A DNA stretch of 24,138 nucleotides from RGIG7450 sp045577655. Lineage in GTDB: Bacteria; Bacillota; Clostridia; RUG12999. A program made the position numbers and the translations under genes. How positions within the stretch are numbered: position 1 is the stretch's first letter; each line of letters opens with the position of its first letter. The notes below the pieces were generated by a model. That model saw only the letters and a program-made list of their open reading frames with translations. It was not told where the DNA came from and made no database searches. The stretch covers positions 1-24,138 of the forward strand of contig JAZNIU010000019.1 of NCBI GenBank assembly GCA_045577655.1, given 5' to 3'. Positions 1 through 8,615 of this stretch are shown in pieces.

Positions 1-1089
1 ATTTTCACGCTGTTTGAAAATTTATTTAACGGAATAATAAGAGGATTAAACCGTTTTATATTTTCAAACGGAATGAAAATTGTTGCCATATTGTTCAGGG
101 CGGTATTGAGCTTCGCTGTTTTATATTTCTGGAGAAGTGCAATGGCACTTGTACTCATCAGTCTATTTATCAATATAGTGATTATGAGTGCGCAGATATT
201 TTATATTAAAGCACGTATTAAAATGAAAATACGGCTTAAACATTGGGACAAAGATTTATTTAAAGAATCCTTTAAATATACTATGCTTATGATGTTGCAA
301 TCATTAGCAGTACAAGCAAACGGAAATGTAGACAGTGTTGTCATAGCGGCCACAATCGGCGCTGCGGAAGTAGCGGTTTATTCTTTTGGAATACAGATGT
401 TTAGTATGTATCAAAATTTTTCAGTAGCTTTTTCTCAATTGATGCTGCCAAGCGTTGCAATGAAAATTTCCGAAAATGCAAGCGACGAGGAATTGCAGAA
501 CTTTGTGACAAAAGTGGGGCGGTTACAGTTTGTAATTCTTGGTGCAGCACTTTTTGGCTTTATAGCTATCGGTAAAGAATTTATTTTTTTGTGGCTTGGC
601 AACGGGTACGAGGATGTATATTATCTGGCGTTGATCCTGATAATTCCTGCCACATTAACCTTGATAGAAAATGTTTGTCTCTCTATACTCAGAGCAAGAA
701 ACATGATGGGGTTTAGAACAACCTCACTGATACTTTCCGCTTCATTAAATGCGGGTTTAACAATTGTAGGAACAACACTGCTGAAAAATTATTATATTGC
801 TGCAATCTGTACAGCAATTGCAGTCGCTCTGGACAGTGTTATCGTGTTAAATATTTACTATCACAAGAAATTAGGATTTAAAGTATTCAAATTTTATTTT
901 GACGTATTTCGCAGAATTTTAATTTGTGCAATCATTCCTTCGATTGTAATATATGCTTTAAGCAACTATATCAGCGGAACATGGGCTGCATTTGTGCTGA
1001 AAGTAGGAATATATGGAATTATTTATTTAGGCTTGCTTTGGGGATATGCTCTTGATACTTCTGAAAAGAAAATGATTTTAAAAAGATGA
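1..1089 (+). CDS. Wzx-type polysaccharide flippase, C-terminal part (5' end outside window)
   Basis: The reading frame is open from base 1, so the gene begins outside the window. An internal ATG at 73 has no ribosome binding site and is not the start. About 362 residues are visible, mostly hydrophobic helices separated by short basic loops, which fits the C-terminal three quarters of a polysaccharide exporter of the MATE/MVF superfamily (Wzx, about 450-500 residues). Such proteins flip undecaprenyl-linked sugar repeat units across the cytoplasmic membrane. The stop overlaps an ATG in an ATGA junction, but the capE start is more likely 42 bases further on. The three nucleotide-sugar genes that follow support a surface-polysaccharide role. 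The family call is fairly sure; the substrate is inferred only from the neighbours. Confidence 0.8.
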   Translation: MFTLFENLFNGIIRGLNRFIFSNGMKIVAILFRAVLSFAVLYFWRSAMALVLISLFINIVIMSAQIFYIKARIKMKIRLKHWDKDLFKESFKYTMLMMLQSLAVQANGNVDSVVIAATIGAAEVAVYSFGIQMFSMYQNFSVAFSQLMLPSVAMKISENASDEELQNFVTKVGRLQFVILGAALFGFIAIGKEFIFLWLGNGYEDVYYLALILIIPATLTLIENVCLSILRARNMMGFRTTSLILSASLNAGLTIVGTTLLKNYYIAAICTAIAVALDSVIVLNIYYHKKLGFKVFKFYFDVFRRILICAIIPSIVIYALSNYISGTWAAFVLKVGIYGIIYLGLLWGYALDTSEKKMILKR

Positions 1090-1130
1090 AGAATATTTTA
1101 ACTGATAAAAATCCGAAAGGAAAGATAGAT

Positions 1131-2174
1131 ATGATAAAATCAAAGCTTTTTAAAGGAAAAACACTTATGATTACAGGGGGGACGGGGTCTTTTGGTTCGA
1201 CAGTGCTCAAACATTTTTTAGATTCCGAGCTTGCAGAAATAAGAATTTTCTCGCGCGACGAGAAAAAACAGGACGATATGCGCCACGAGCTTTTGAGAAA
1301 CCATCCTGACCTGGCAGAAAAAGTGTCTTTTTACTTAGGTGATGTCAGAAACATAAGGTCTGTTGAGGATGCAGTTTCAGGCGTGGACTATATTTTCCAT
1401 GCGGCAGCGCTCAAACAAGTACCTTCCTGCGAGTTTTTCCCCATGGAAGCGGTGAGAACAAATGTTGAGGGAACAGACAATGTGCTTCATGCGGCAGTTG
1501 CGGCAGGAGTTAAAAAGGTTGTGTGCCTTTCAACAGACAAAGCGGCATATCCCATAAATGCAATGGGAATATCAAAAGCTATGATGGAAAAGGTTGCGGG
1601 AGCACACGCCCGTGTTGCTGCAGGTAAAACAACAATTTGTACCACCAGATACGGAAATGTTATGTGCAGCCGCGGCTCAGTAATTCCGCTGTTTATAGAC
1701 CAGATAAAAGAGGGTAAACCTATTACAGTTACAAATCCCGATATGACAAGATTTCTTATGAATTTGGACGAAGCGGTTGACCTTGTTATGTTTGCTTTTG
1801 AACACGGCGAGCCGGGCGATTTGTTTGTTCAGAAATCGGATGCAAGTACAATCGGCGACCTGGCAAAAGCTGTTCAGCAGTTGTTTGGCGACACAGGTAT
1901 AAAAACCATTGGCACACGCCACGGTGAAAAGCTTTTTGAAACCCTGCTCACAGAGGAAGAAAGTGCCCGCAGCGTAGATATGGGAGATTATTATAAAGTT
2001 CAGCCGGACGGCAGAGACTTAAACTATGACAAATTTGTAATCAGCGGTCAATCTGAATCTAAAGCTATGGGCAGCTACACTTCCCATAACACAAGACGGC
2101 TTAATGTTCAGGAAACGGTGGACAAAATTCTGACAACCGACTATGTTAAAAAGGCTCTTGAAGAGAGGAAATAG
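1131..2174 (+). CDS. capE: UDP-GlcNAc 4,6-dehydratase/5-epimerase (CapE/FnlA/WbjB type)
   Basis: This is an extended short-chain dehydrogenase of 347 residues. The NAD(P) loop GGTGSFG lies at residues 16-22, and STDK at 134-137 is followed by M145-x3-K149 where classical SDRs have Tyr-x3-Lys. As I recall, that Met variant is typical of the inverting CapE/WbjB subgroup. The enzyme starts UDP-L-FucNAc synthesis by dehydrating UDP-GlcNAc at C4/C6 with C5 inversion, in the cytoplasm. The ATG at 1131 is chosen because AAGGAAAG lies 6 bases upstream and the protein then begins close to the family's usual start. An in-frame ATG at 1086 would add 15 unconserved residues and overlap the flippase stop. 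capF follows after 3 bases. A FlaA1-like dehydratase of another pathway is less likely given capF and capG. Confidence 0.93.
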   Translation: MIKSKLFKGKTLMITGGTGSFGSTVLKHFLDSELAEIRIFSRDEKKQDDMRHELLRNHPDLAEKVSFYLGDVRNIRSVEDAVSGVDYIFHAAALKQVPSCEFFPMEAVRTNVEGTDNVLHAAVAAGVKKVVCLSTDKAAYPINAMGISKAMMEKVAGAHARVAAGKTTICTTRYGNVMCSRGSVIPLFIDQIKEGKPITVTNPDMTRFLMNLDEAVDLVMFAFEHGEPGDLFVQKSDASTIGDLAKAVQQLFGDTGIKTIGTRHGEKLFETLLTEEESARSVDMGDYYKVQPDGRDLNYDKFVISGQSESKAMGSYTSHNTRRLNVQETVDKILTTDYVKKALEERK

Positions 2175-2177
2175 AAA

Positions 2178-3371
2178 ATGAAAATTCTTATAACGGGTGC
2201 AAAAGGGTTTGTCGGGAAAAATCTTATGCAGGCTCTTTCAAACATCAAAGATGGCAAAGACACCTCTTACCGATTTCCTGATGCCGACACGCTGCAGATT
2301 GTCGGATATGATGTAGATAGCGGAGATGCGGTTTTGGAAGAAGCTGCAAAAGATGCGGACTTTGTGTTTAACCTTGCGGGTGCAAACAGACCGACCGACC
2401 CGGCAGATTTTATGAAAGACAACTGCGGATTTGGAGAAAAACTTCTTTCCCTTCTTGAAAAAAACGGCAACAAATGTCCTGTAATGCTTGCAAGCTCTGT
2501 TCAGGCGTCGCTTGAGGGAAGATATGCGGGCTCCGAGTATGGAAAATCAAAGCTTGCGGGAGAAAACCTCTTTTTTGACTATGCAAAAAGGACAGGGGCA
2601 AAGGTGCTTGTTTACAGGTTTCCAAACCTGTTCGGCAAATGGTGCAGACCAAACTATAACTCGGCGGTTGCAACCTTTTGCAACAATGTTGCTCAGGATC
2701 TTCCCATTACTGTCAACGACAGAAGTACAGTCCTTGAACTTTTATATATCGACGACCTGATTGATGAAATGGTGGCAGCACTTCTGGGAAAAGAGCACAG
2801 GGACGGAAAATTCTGCTATGTGCCAGGAAGTCACAAAGTATCGCTTGGAGAAATTGAAGATTTGCTTGGACAGTTTGACAGTGCCCATAAAGACGGTATG
2901 GTTCCTCAAATTCCAAAAAATTCTTTTGAAAAAAAACTCTATTCCACTTTCTTGTCTTACCTGCCCAAAGAAAAAATGGCTCGTCCACTGAAAATAAATG
3001 CGGATGAACGAGGAAGTTTTACAGAACTTTTAAAAAGTGAGAAAGTCGGCCAGGTTTCTATCAATATAAGCAAGCCGGGACAGACCAAAGGGGAGCATTG
3101 GCATCACACCAAATGCGAAATTTTTGTGGTTGTCAGCGGTCACGGGCTGATAAGAGAAAGGAAAATAGGAACAGACGAGATAGTTGAATTTGAAGTTACG
3201 GGCGAAAACCCCGTTGCAATATATATGCTTCCGGGATACACCCACAACATAATAAATTTGTCTGATACCAAAGATTTGGTAACGGTTATGTGGGCAAACG
3301 AACAGTTTGACAGAGAAAAACCCGACACATTCAGAGAACTTGTTGACAGGAGAGATGAAAATGGAAACTAA
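2178..3371 (+). CDS. capF: Bifunctional SDR-cupin reductase of UDP-L-FucNAc synthesis (CapF/FnlB/WbjC type)
   Basis: The protein has 397 residues in two parts. The N-terminal SDR domain carries GAKGFVG at 7-13, SSV at 106-108 and the catalytic pair Y121/K125 (YGKSK). The C-terminal cupin, from about residue 280, carries a His-rich metal cluster at 307-310 and E314. This SDR-plus-cupin layout is characteristic of CapF: the cupin performs C3 epimerisation and the SDR reduces C4, giving UDP-N-acetyl-6-deoxy-talosamine. It is somewhat longer than S. aureus CapF (about 370). AGAGGAAA just before the ATG supplies the ribosome binding site. The 3' end overlaps the capG start by 11 bases, suggesting translational coupling. 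Confidence 0.93.
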   Translation: MKILITGAKGFVGKNLMQALSNIKDGKDTSYRFPDADTLQIVGYDVDSGDAVLEEAAKDADFVFNLAGANRPTDPADFMKDNCGFGEKLLSLLEKNGNKCPVMLASSVQASLEGRYAGSEYGKSKLAGENLFFDYAKRTGAKVLVYRFPNLFGKWCRPNYNSAVATFCNNVAQDLPITVNDRSTVLELLYIDDLIDEMVAALLGKEHRDGKFCYVPGSHKVSLGEIEDLLGQFDSAHKDGMVPQIPKNSFEKKLYSTFLSYLPKEKMARPLKINADERGSFTELLKSEKVGQVSINISKPGQTKGEHWHHTKCEIFVVVSGHGLIRERKIGTDEIVEFEVTGENPVAIYMLPGYTHNIINLSDTKDLVTVMWANEQFDREKPDTFRELVDRRDENGN

Positions 3372-4545
3372 ATTGTCGTATGAAGATATAGAATTCCGCA
3401 ATGACGGGAAACTGAAGCTTCTCATTATAGTTGGCACCAGACCTGAGATAATAAGACTTTCGGCAACCATAACAAAATGCAGAAAATATTTTGACTGCAT
3501 ACTTGCGCATACCGGCCAGAATTATGACTATAATTTAAACGGAATATTTTTCAGCGATTTGGAGCTTGCCCCGCCGGATGTGTATATGAACGCTGTGGGA
3601 GATGACCTTGGTGCCACGGTGGGCAACATCATCAACTGCTCATATAAACTGATGTGTAAAATAAAGCCCGATGCTCTTTTAATTCTTGGGGACACCAATT
3701 CCTGTCTGTCAGCAATTGCAGCGAAAAGACTGCATATTCCTATTTTCCATATGGAAGCGGGCAACCGTTGTAAAGACGAATGTCTGCCCGAGGAAACCAA
3801 CAGAAGAATTGTGGACATTATTTCTGATGTTAACCTTGCATATTCAGAACATGCAAGACGCTATCTTGCTGAATGCGGACTTCCCAGAGAAAGAACATAT
3901 GTTACAGGGTCGCCAATGGCAGAGGTGCTTGCAAAAAATATAGAAAAGATAAAGAACTCGGACATTTTGAAAAAGCTTGGGCTTGAAAAGAAAAAATATA
4001 TTCTTCTGTCGGCTCACAGAGAGGAAAATATTGACACGGACGAAAACTTTAATTCCCTCTTTTCAGCTATAAATGCTCTGGCGGAAAAATATTGTTTGCC
4101 CATTGTCTATTCCTGCCATCCCAGAAGCAAAAAGAAGCTTGAGGAAAGCGGATTTAAGCTTGATGAAAGAGTTGTCTGCCACGAGCCTATGGGATTTAAC
4201 GACTATAACAACCTGCAGATGAACGCTTTTGCGGTGGTGTCCGATTCGGGCACATTGCCGGAAGAAGCAAGCTTTTATAAAAGCATAGGAAGTCCCATTC
4301 CGGCTGTTTGCATCAGAACATCAACAGAACGCCCTGAAGCATTGGACAAAGGACTTTTCATGCTTGCCGGGATAACAGAAAAAGGGCTTCTGCAGGCAGT
4401 TTCTATTGCAACAGAAATGGCAGAAGAGGGGGAAGACGGAATCCCCGTGCCCGACTATGTTGACCAAAATGTCAGCACAAAGGTGGTAAAAATAATTTCC
4501 TCCTATACCGGCATAGTGGACAAAATGGTCTGGAGAAAAAAATAA
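3361..4545 (+). CDS. capG: UDP-N-acetyl-L-fucosamine synthase, UDP-GlcNAc 2-epimerase family (CapG/FnlC/WbjD type)
   Basis: The 394-residue protein belongs to the non-hydrolysing UDP-GlcNAc 2-epimerase family (GT-B-like fold). Visible motifs are GTRPE at 25-29, GDTNS, HMEAGNR, an E-x-NRR segment, SAHREEN and SDSGT. After capE and capF the expected step is C2 epimerisation to UDP-L-FucNAc. Two in-frame ATGs lie close together (3355 and 3361). AGGAG at 3348-3352 is well spaced for 3361 and too close for 3355, so 3361 is used. The start lies inside the end of capF. A strong hairpin with a U-tract follows the stop. Without the capE/capF context this would be called a generic 2-epimerase (WecB-like). 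Confidence 0.93.
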   Translation: METKLSYEDIEFRNDGKLKLLIIVGTRPEIIRLSATITKCRKYFDCILAHTGQNYDYNLNGIFFSDLELAPPDVYMNAVGDDLGATVGNIINCSYKLMCKIKPDALLILGDTNSCLSAIAAKRLHIPIFHMEAGNRCKDECLPEETNRRIVDIISDVNLAYSEHARRYLAECGLPRERTYVTGSPMAEVLAKNIEKIKNSDILKKLGLEKKKYILLSAHREENIDTDENFNSLFSAINALAEKYCLPIVYSCHPRSKKKLEESGFKLDERVVCHEPMGFNDYNNLQMNAFAVVSDSGTLPEEASFYKSIGSPIPAVCIRTSTERPEALDKGLFMLAGITEKGLLQAVSIATEMAEEGEDGIPVPDYVDQNVSTKVVKIISSYTGIVDKMVWRKK

Positions 4546-4552
4546 TATAAAT

Positions 4553-4582
4553 AAAACGGTGCTTGCGAGCACCGTTTTTATT
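4553..4582. terminator. Bidirectional rho-independent terminator between capG and spoVAE
   Basis: ACGGTGCT (4556-4563), loop TGCG, and AGCACCGT (4568-4575) form an 8-bp GC-rich stem, extended by A/T pairs. T-runs follow on the + strand and an A-run precedes it, so it can end both convergent transcripts. The right side overlaps the spoVAE stop codon. Confidence 0.9.
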
Positions 4583-4931
4583 TTTCTTTAGGATTAAACA
4601 GAACAGAACATAAATAGCCAAACAGGACGGCGGCGGTTATTCCGCCGGCGGCAGCTGCAAGTCCGCCCGTAAATACACCTAAAAACCCTTGTTTATCTAC
4701 AGCGTTTATAACGCCTGTTGCAAGGGTATATCCAAAACCGGTAAGAGGCACCGTTGCACCTGCACCTGCAAATTTGACCAGCGGTTCATACACTCCGAAG
4801 AATGTCAGAAAAGCCCCTATGCACACAAACAAAACCAGGATACGTGCAGGAGTAAGTTTTGTAAAATCTATTAAAAGCTGGCCAAGAACACAAATCAGAC
4901 CGCCAACAACAAAAGCCCATACATAATTCAT
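4578..4931 (-). CDS. spoVAE: Stage V sporulation protein AE (SpoVAEb type)
   Basis: This 117-residue, very hydrophobic protein has about four membrane segments and the family's opening (WAF-VGG-IC-GQLLID, then LTPARILV). It matches the SpoVAC/SpoVAEb family (PF03862), usually about 116 residues for SpoVAEb. It acts in the forespore inner membrane, in the complex that moves Ca-dipicolinate. The start is set at ATG 4931 because AGGTGA lies 5 bases upstream. A GTG at 4940, touching the spoVAD stop, has no ribosome binding site. The gene follows spoVAD by 9 bases, so it is co-transcribed. SpoVAC is an alternative from the same family, but the length and position after spoVAD favour AE. Confidence 0.92.
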   Translation of the reverse strand: MNYVWAFVVGGLICVLGQLLIDFTKLTPARILVLFVCIGAFLTFFGVYEPLVKFAGAGATVPLTGFGYTLATGVINAVDKQGFLGVFTGGLAAAAGGITAAVLFGYLCSVLFNPKEK

Positions 4932-4940
4932 ATTTTTCAC

Positions 4941-5954
4941 CTACTTTAAACTTATTTTAACAGCGTGCGCAACAGAAGGGATGCTTTCCCCTTGAAAACA
5001 GGAGTTGGTGCTGAGCAGCGCTCCTGTTGCCACAAACAGAATGTTTGAAAGGCTGCCTTTTTCCATTTCTCCGAGAAGTTTTCCGCAAAGCACAGAAGCA
5101 CTGCACCCGCACCCGCTACCACCGCTGTGAACATCTTGCTCTTCCTGTGAATAAATCATACAACCACAGTCATTATACACTTTTTTTATGTCTAAACCAT
5201 TTTCTGACAGAAGCTCAAGAAGCAACGATTTTCCCACACTTCCCAGGTCGCCTGTTACTATAAGATCGTAATCGTCGGGAGAAAAGCCGGTATCCTCAAA
5301 ATGCGCTCTTATGGTTTCGGCGGCGGCAGGAGCCATTGCCGCACCCATGTTGTTGGGGTCGGTGACGCCAAAGTCCTTGACTTTTCCTGTTGTTATATGT
5401 GTTATTTGGATGGGAAGTGATGGGTCGTCCGACAAAATAACAGCGCCACTCCCCGTTACTGTCCGCTGGGCAGTGGGAGTCCGCTGGCCACCATATTCAA
5501 GCGGAAGTCTGAACTGTTTTTCAGAAGAACAAAAATGGCTTGAGGTTGCAGCAAGTGTGTGGTGGGCAAAACCGCCTGCTATTGCCATTGCCGCAAGAGA
5601 AAGGCTTTCTGCCATTGTTGAACAGGCACCGTAAATTCCAAAAAAAGGAATATCTAGATCTCTTACGCTGAAATGACTGCTGAAGCATTGGTTTATCAGG
5701 TCGCCTGCAAAAATATAGTCTATATCTTTTTCCTTAAGCCCCGCTTTTGCGATTACACTTTCCATAGCAGTTTTAAGAAGCTTGCTTTCGGCTTTTTCCC
5801 AACAGTCCTGACCGAAAAGAGCGTCTGTTTCCACCATATCAAAACTACCTTTTAAAGGACCCTCATCTTCGTTTTTTCCGACAATTGAAAAATATGATTT
5901 TATGCCCACTGCCTTTTTAAAACAAACAGTTTGTTTTCCGAGACGTTTATTCAA
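4941..5954 (-). CDS. spoVAD: Stage V sporulation protein AD (SpoVAD), TTG start
   Basis: A thiolase-fold (KAS-III-like) protein of 337 residues, the usual SpoVAD length. It begins with the conserved LGKQTV-F segment and the SIVGK..EGPL stretch. Also visible are GACST with C111 and a Gly/Cys-rich QDV-HSGGSGCGCSA segment near the C-terminus. SpoVAD is peripheral on the forespore inner membrane and binds dipicolinic acid for uptake. The start is TTG at 5954, preceded by GAGGGTGAT; an in-frame ATG at 6017 would add 21 unconserved residues and reach into the intergenic region. spoVAE follows. No spoVAC lies upstream; the neighbour there is the divergent mglB. Confidence 0.94.
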   Translation of the reverse strand: MNKRLGKQTVCFKKAVGIKSYFSIVGKNEDEGPLKGSFDMVETDALFGQDCWEKAESKLLKTAMESVIAKAGLKEKDIDYIFAGDLINQCFSSHFSVRDLDIPFFGIYGACSTMAESLSLAAMAIAGGFAHHTLAATSSHFCSSEKQFRLPLEYGGQRTPTAQRTVTGSGAVILSDDPSLPIQITHITTGKVKDFGVTDPNNMGAAMAPAAAETIRAHFEDTGFSPDDYDLIVTGDLGSVGKSLLLELLSENGLDIKKVYNDCGCMIYSQEEQDVHSGGSGCGCSASVLCGKLLGEMEKGSLSNILFVATGALLSTNSCFQGESIPSVAHAVKISLK

Positions 5955-5985
5955 ATTATCACCCTCATATTTATTTTGATATGTA

Positions 5986-6015
5986 TAGTATAAACGATTT
6001 GGGAAAAGAATAATC
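5986..6015 (-). promoter_or_regulatory. Possible forespore (sigma-G/F-like) promoter of spoVAD
   Basis: On the minus strand, GATTA (6015-6011) is separated by 18 bases from TATACTA (5992-5986). The latter matches the sigma-G -10 pattern CATnnTA at all but the first base; the -35 match is only partial. Position and expected timing fit spoVAD, but the match is weak. Confidence 0.3.
5989..6002. promoter_or_regulatory. Possible CcpA cre-like site upstream of mglB
   Basis: TATAAACGATTTGG agrees with the cre pattern TGWAANCGNTNWCA at all but three positions, including the central AANCGNT. It lies about 50 bases before the mglB start, a logical place for carbon repression of a sugar importer. No clear sigma-A -35/-10 pair for mglB was found nearby. 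Confidence 0.25.
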
Positions 6016-6052
6016 AAAGAGGATGGATATTTTTAAAAAAGGAGAAGAAAAA

Positions 6053-7069
6053 ATGAAGAAAAAGATTTATTTATATTTATCAATTTTATTAACAATGGTA
6101 TTGCTTGTTTCTTGTGGAGGAACAGACAGTCAAGGTGAAACAGCGGTTGGCGGACAACCCAAAATAGGTGTCCTTATATATAAATATGATGACACTTATA
6201 TTTCAACTGTCAGACAGGCGCTGGAAGAAAAAGCAAAAGGCAAAGCAGAACTTCTGCTTAACGACGGTAAAGGGGACCAGGGAACACAAAACGACCAGAT
6301 GGATCTGGTGATCCAAAAGGGAGTGGATGTTCTTTTAGTAAATATGGTTGATATAGGCGCGAGTTCAACTCTTATAAACAAGGCAAAAGCGGCAGACATT
6401 CCTATTATATTCTTTAATCGTGAGCCCGACACCCAGACAATCAAAAGCTATAATAAAGCACGCTTTGTTGGTACAAATGCAAAAGATGCCGGTATAATAC
6501 AGGGGCAGATTGCTGCAAAGCTCTGGCAGACAGGAAAATATGACACCAACGGCGACGGAGTTATGCAATATGTTATGTTTAAAGGGGAGCCGGACAATCC
6601 GGAAGCGGTTGCAAGAACAGAATATTCAGTTAAAACAATTGAAGAAAGCGGAATTAAAACACAAATGCTGGAGTTGCAGGTTGCAAACTGGGATACCGAG
6701 CAGGCAAACCGTGCTATGGAAGCGTGGCTCTCAAAATACGGCAACAAAATTGAGTTTGTAATAGCAAACAATGACGGCATGGCACAGGGCGCAATTGCAG
6801 CACTTCAGGCGGCGGGCTACAACAAGGGTGACGAGACAAAGTTTGTTCCGGTGGTTGGTGTTGATGCGACCGATGCGGCAAAAGACCTGATAAGCAAAAA
6901 ATATATGTCCGGTACAGTATTGCAGGACGGGGATGCAATGGCAGAAGCGCTGCTTGCTCTTGCGCTGAATGCGGTAAACGGTGCAGATTTCCTTGAAGGG
7001 ACTTACTATGAGTATGACGACACCGGTATTGCGGTGAGAATACCCTATCAGCCCTATACAGGAGAATAA
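6053..7069 (+). CDS. mglB: Galactose/glucose-binding lipoprotein of ABC importer (MglB type)
   Basis: This is a 338-residue periplasmic-binding-protein-fold lipoprotein. A lysine start and hydrophobic stretch end in the lipobox LVSC with C21, so it is anchored outside the cytoplasmic membrane. The mature part resembles sugar-binding proteins of the LacI/RbsB fold. Residues 164-172 (D-T-N-G-D-G-V-M-Q) match the EF-hand-like calcium loop of enteric MglB, which favours galactose/glucose over ribose. ATG 6053 is chosen because GGAG lies 8 bases upstream and the signal peptide starts there; an ATG at 6023 would spoil the signal peptide. mglA and mglC follow in one operon. The exact sugar is inferred. 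Confidence 0.9.
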   Translation: MKKKIYLYLSILLTMVLLVSCGGTDSQGETAVGGQPKIGVLIYKYDDTYISTVRQALEEKAKGKAELLLNDGKGDQGTQNDQMDLVIQKGVDVLLVNMVDIGASSTLINKAKAADIPIIFFNREPDTQTIKSYNKARFVGTNAKDAGIIQGQIAAKLWQTGKYDTNGDGVMQYVMFKGEPDNPEAVARTEYSVKTIEESGIKTQMLELQVANWDTEQANRAMEAWLSKYGNKIEFVIANNDGMAQGAIAALQAAGYNKGDETKFVPVVGVDATDAAKDLISKKYMSGTVLQDGDAMAEALLALALNAVNGADFLEGTYYEYDDTGIAVRIPYQPYTGE

Positions 7070-7091
7070 TTTTTGAAAGCGGTGAGGGACT

Positions 7092-8591
7092 GTGGAGAAA
7101 AACGAATATCTTCTTAAAATGGAAAATATCTCAAAATATTTTCCCGGAGTCAAGGCTCTTGACAATGCAAAACTTTGTCTTCGAAGAGGCAGTGTTCATG
7201 CTCTTATGGGCGAAAACGGAGCAGGCAAATCAACTTTAATGAAATGTCTTTTCGGAGTGTATCACGAGGACTCGGGGGAAATTTATGTTGAAGGCATAAA
7301 GACCCGGTTTGACAGTCCCGCCATTGCGCTTGAAAAAGGTGTTGCGATGGTACATCAGGAGCTTAATCAGGTGCTTGAACGCGACGTTATGGATAACATC
7401 TGGTTGGGCAGATACCCGACAAAAGGACTGGTTGTCGACAAAAAAACAATGTTGACTGAGACGGAAAAAATTTTTAAAGAGCTGGAAATAAATGTAGACC
7501 CCAGAGAAAAGATGAAAGGTCTTTCGGTGTCTCAAAGACAGATGGTGGAAATCGCGAAGGCTGTTTCCTATGATGCAAAAATACTTGTACTGGATGAACC
7601 TACCTCCTCTCTTAACGAACAGGAGGTGGCACATCTTTTTAAAATTATAAAAAAACTTAAAAACAAGGGTTGCGGAATTATATACATTTCTCATAAGATG
7701 GAAGAAATACTTGAAATCTGCGATGAAGTGACGGTTATGAGAGACGGCAGGTGGGTGAGCACTGAAAAAGCAGAGAATATAACCACCGACAAAATAATAA
7801 AGCTTATGGTTGGCAGAGACCTTGTAAGCAGATTCCCGGTCAAAACAAACAAGCCTTCTGAGGTTATTCTCGAGGTAAAAAATTTAAGCGGAGCATATCC
7901 TCCGGCGGTCACAAACGTGTCTTTTGAACTAAGAAAAGGAGAAATTCTGGGAGTTGCGGGGCTTGTAGGGTCGGGCAGAAGCGAGCTTTTGCAGACAATT
8001 TTCGGAATTTCTAAAAAATCTGTTGGGGACATATATCTTCATTCGGAGAAAAAGGAAAACACAAATCCTGCACGTGCAATAAAGAATAGGTTTGCACTTA
8101 TAACGGAAGAAAGGCGCGCCACCGGAATTTTCGGAATGCTCAGCATAGAATTTAATGCTGTTATTGCCAACATTAAAAAATATGCACGTCTGGGAATTTT
8201 AAGCGGCAAAAAAATTAAAGGAGCATCTCATTGGGTAATTGACAGTATGCGGGTGAAAACGCCTTCTGAAAAAACGAGGATTAAAACCCTGTCGGGTGGA
8301 AATCAGCAAAAGGTTATTATAGGAAGATGGCTTCTTACCGAGCCGGAGGTGCTTTTGCTGGATGAACCCACAAGAGGCATTGATGTGGGAGCAAAATATG
8401 AAATTTATCAGCTGATTATTGATCTTGCAAATAAAAACAAGGGTGTAATTATGGTGTCCTCCGAAATGAGTGAACTTTTTGGTATCTGCGATCGTATTCT
8501 TGTGATGTCGGCGGGACGGGTCGCCGGAATTTATGATACAAAAGATTTAACCCAGGAGGAAATCATCCGGTTGTCGGCAAAGTATTTATAA
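7092..8591 (+). CDS. mglA: Galactose/methyl-galactoside ABC importer ATP-binding protein (MglA type), GTG start
   Basis: The protein has 499 residues and two fused ABC ATPase domains, the layout of MglA/RbsA/XylG. Domain 1 has Walker A GENGAGKST at 40-48, a signature-like LSVSQ at 144-148 and Walker B ending D168-E169. Domain 2 has a degenerate Walker A (GLVGSGRSE, 290-298, with Arg in place of the catalytic Lys), signature LSGGNQQ at 400-406 and D424-E425. A degenerate second P-loop is normal for this family. It powers sugar uptake at the inner face of the membrane. The start is GTG 7092 after GGTGAGGG. It sits 22 bases after mglB and 24 before mglC. Confidence 0.93.
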   Translation: MEKNEYLLKMENISKYFPGVKALDNAKLCLRRGSVHALMGENGAGKSTLMKCLFGVYHEDSGEIYVEGIKTRFDSPAIALEKGVAMVHQELNQVLERDVMDNIWLGRYPTKGLVVDKKTMLTETEKIFKELEINVDPREKMKGLSVSQRQMVEIAKAVSYDAKILVLDEPTSSLNEQEVAHLFKIIKKLKNKGCGIIYISHKMEEILEICDEVTVMRDGRWVSTEKAENITTDKIIKLMVGRDLVSRFPVKTNKPSEVILEVKNLSGAYPPAVTNVSFELRKGEILGVAGLVGSGRSELLQTIFGISKKSVGDIYLHSEKKENTNPARAIKNRFALITEERRATGIFGMLSIEFNAVIANIKKYARLGILSGKKIKGASHWVIDSMRVKTPSEKTRIKTLSGGNQQKVIIGRWLLTEPEVLLLDEPTRGIDVGAKYEIYQLIIDLANKNKGVIMVSSEMSELFGICDRILVMSAGRVAGIYDTKDLTQEEIIRLSAKYL

Positions 8592-8615
8592 TGCCCTGTA
8601 AAGGAGAAAAAACAA

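Noticed and set aside
1086..1130. ATGA overlap start for capE at 1086
   Set aside because: No ribosome binding site for this ATG and the extra 15 residues are not family-like; ATG 1131 has AAGGAAAG at good spacing.
5976..6004. TTGATA at 5976-5981 as -35 box for mglB
   Set aside because: At 17 or 18 bases downstream there is only TTGGGA/TGGGAA, no usable -10.
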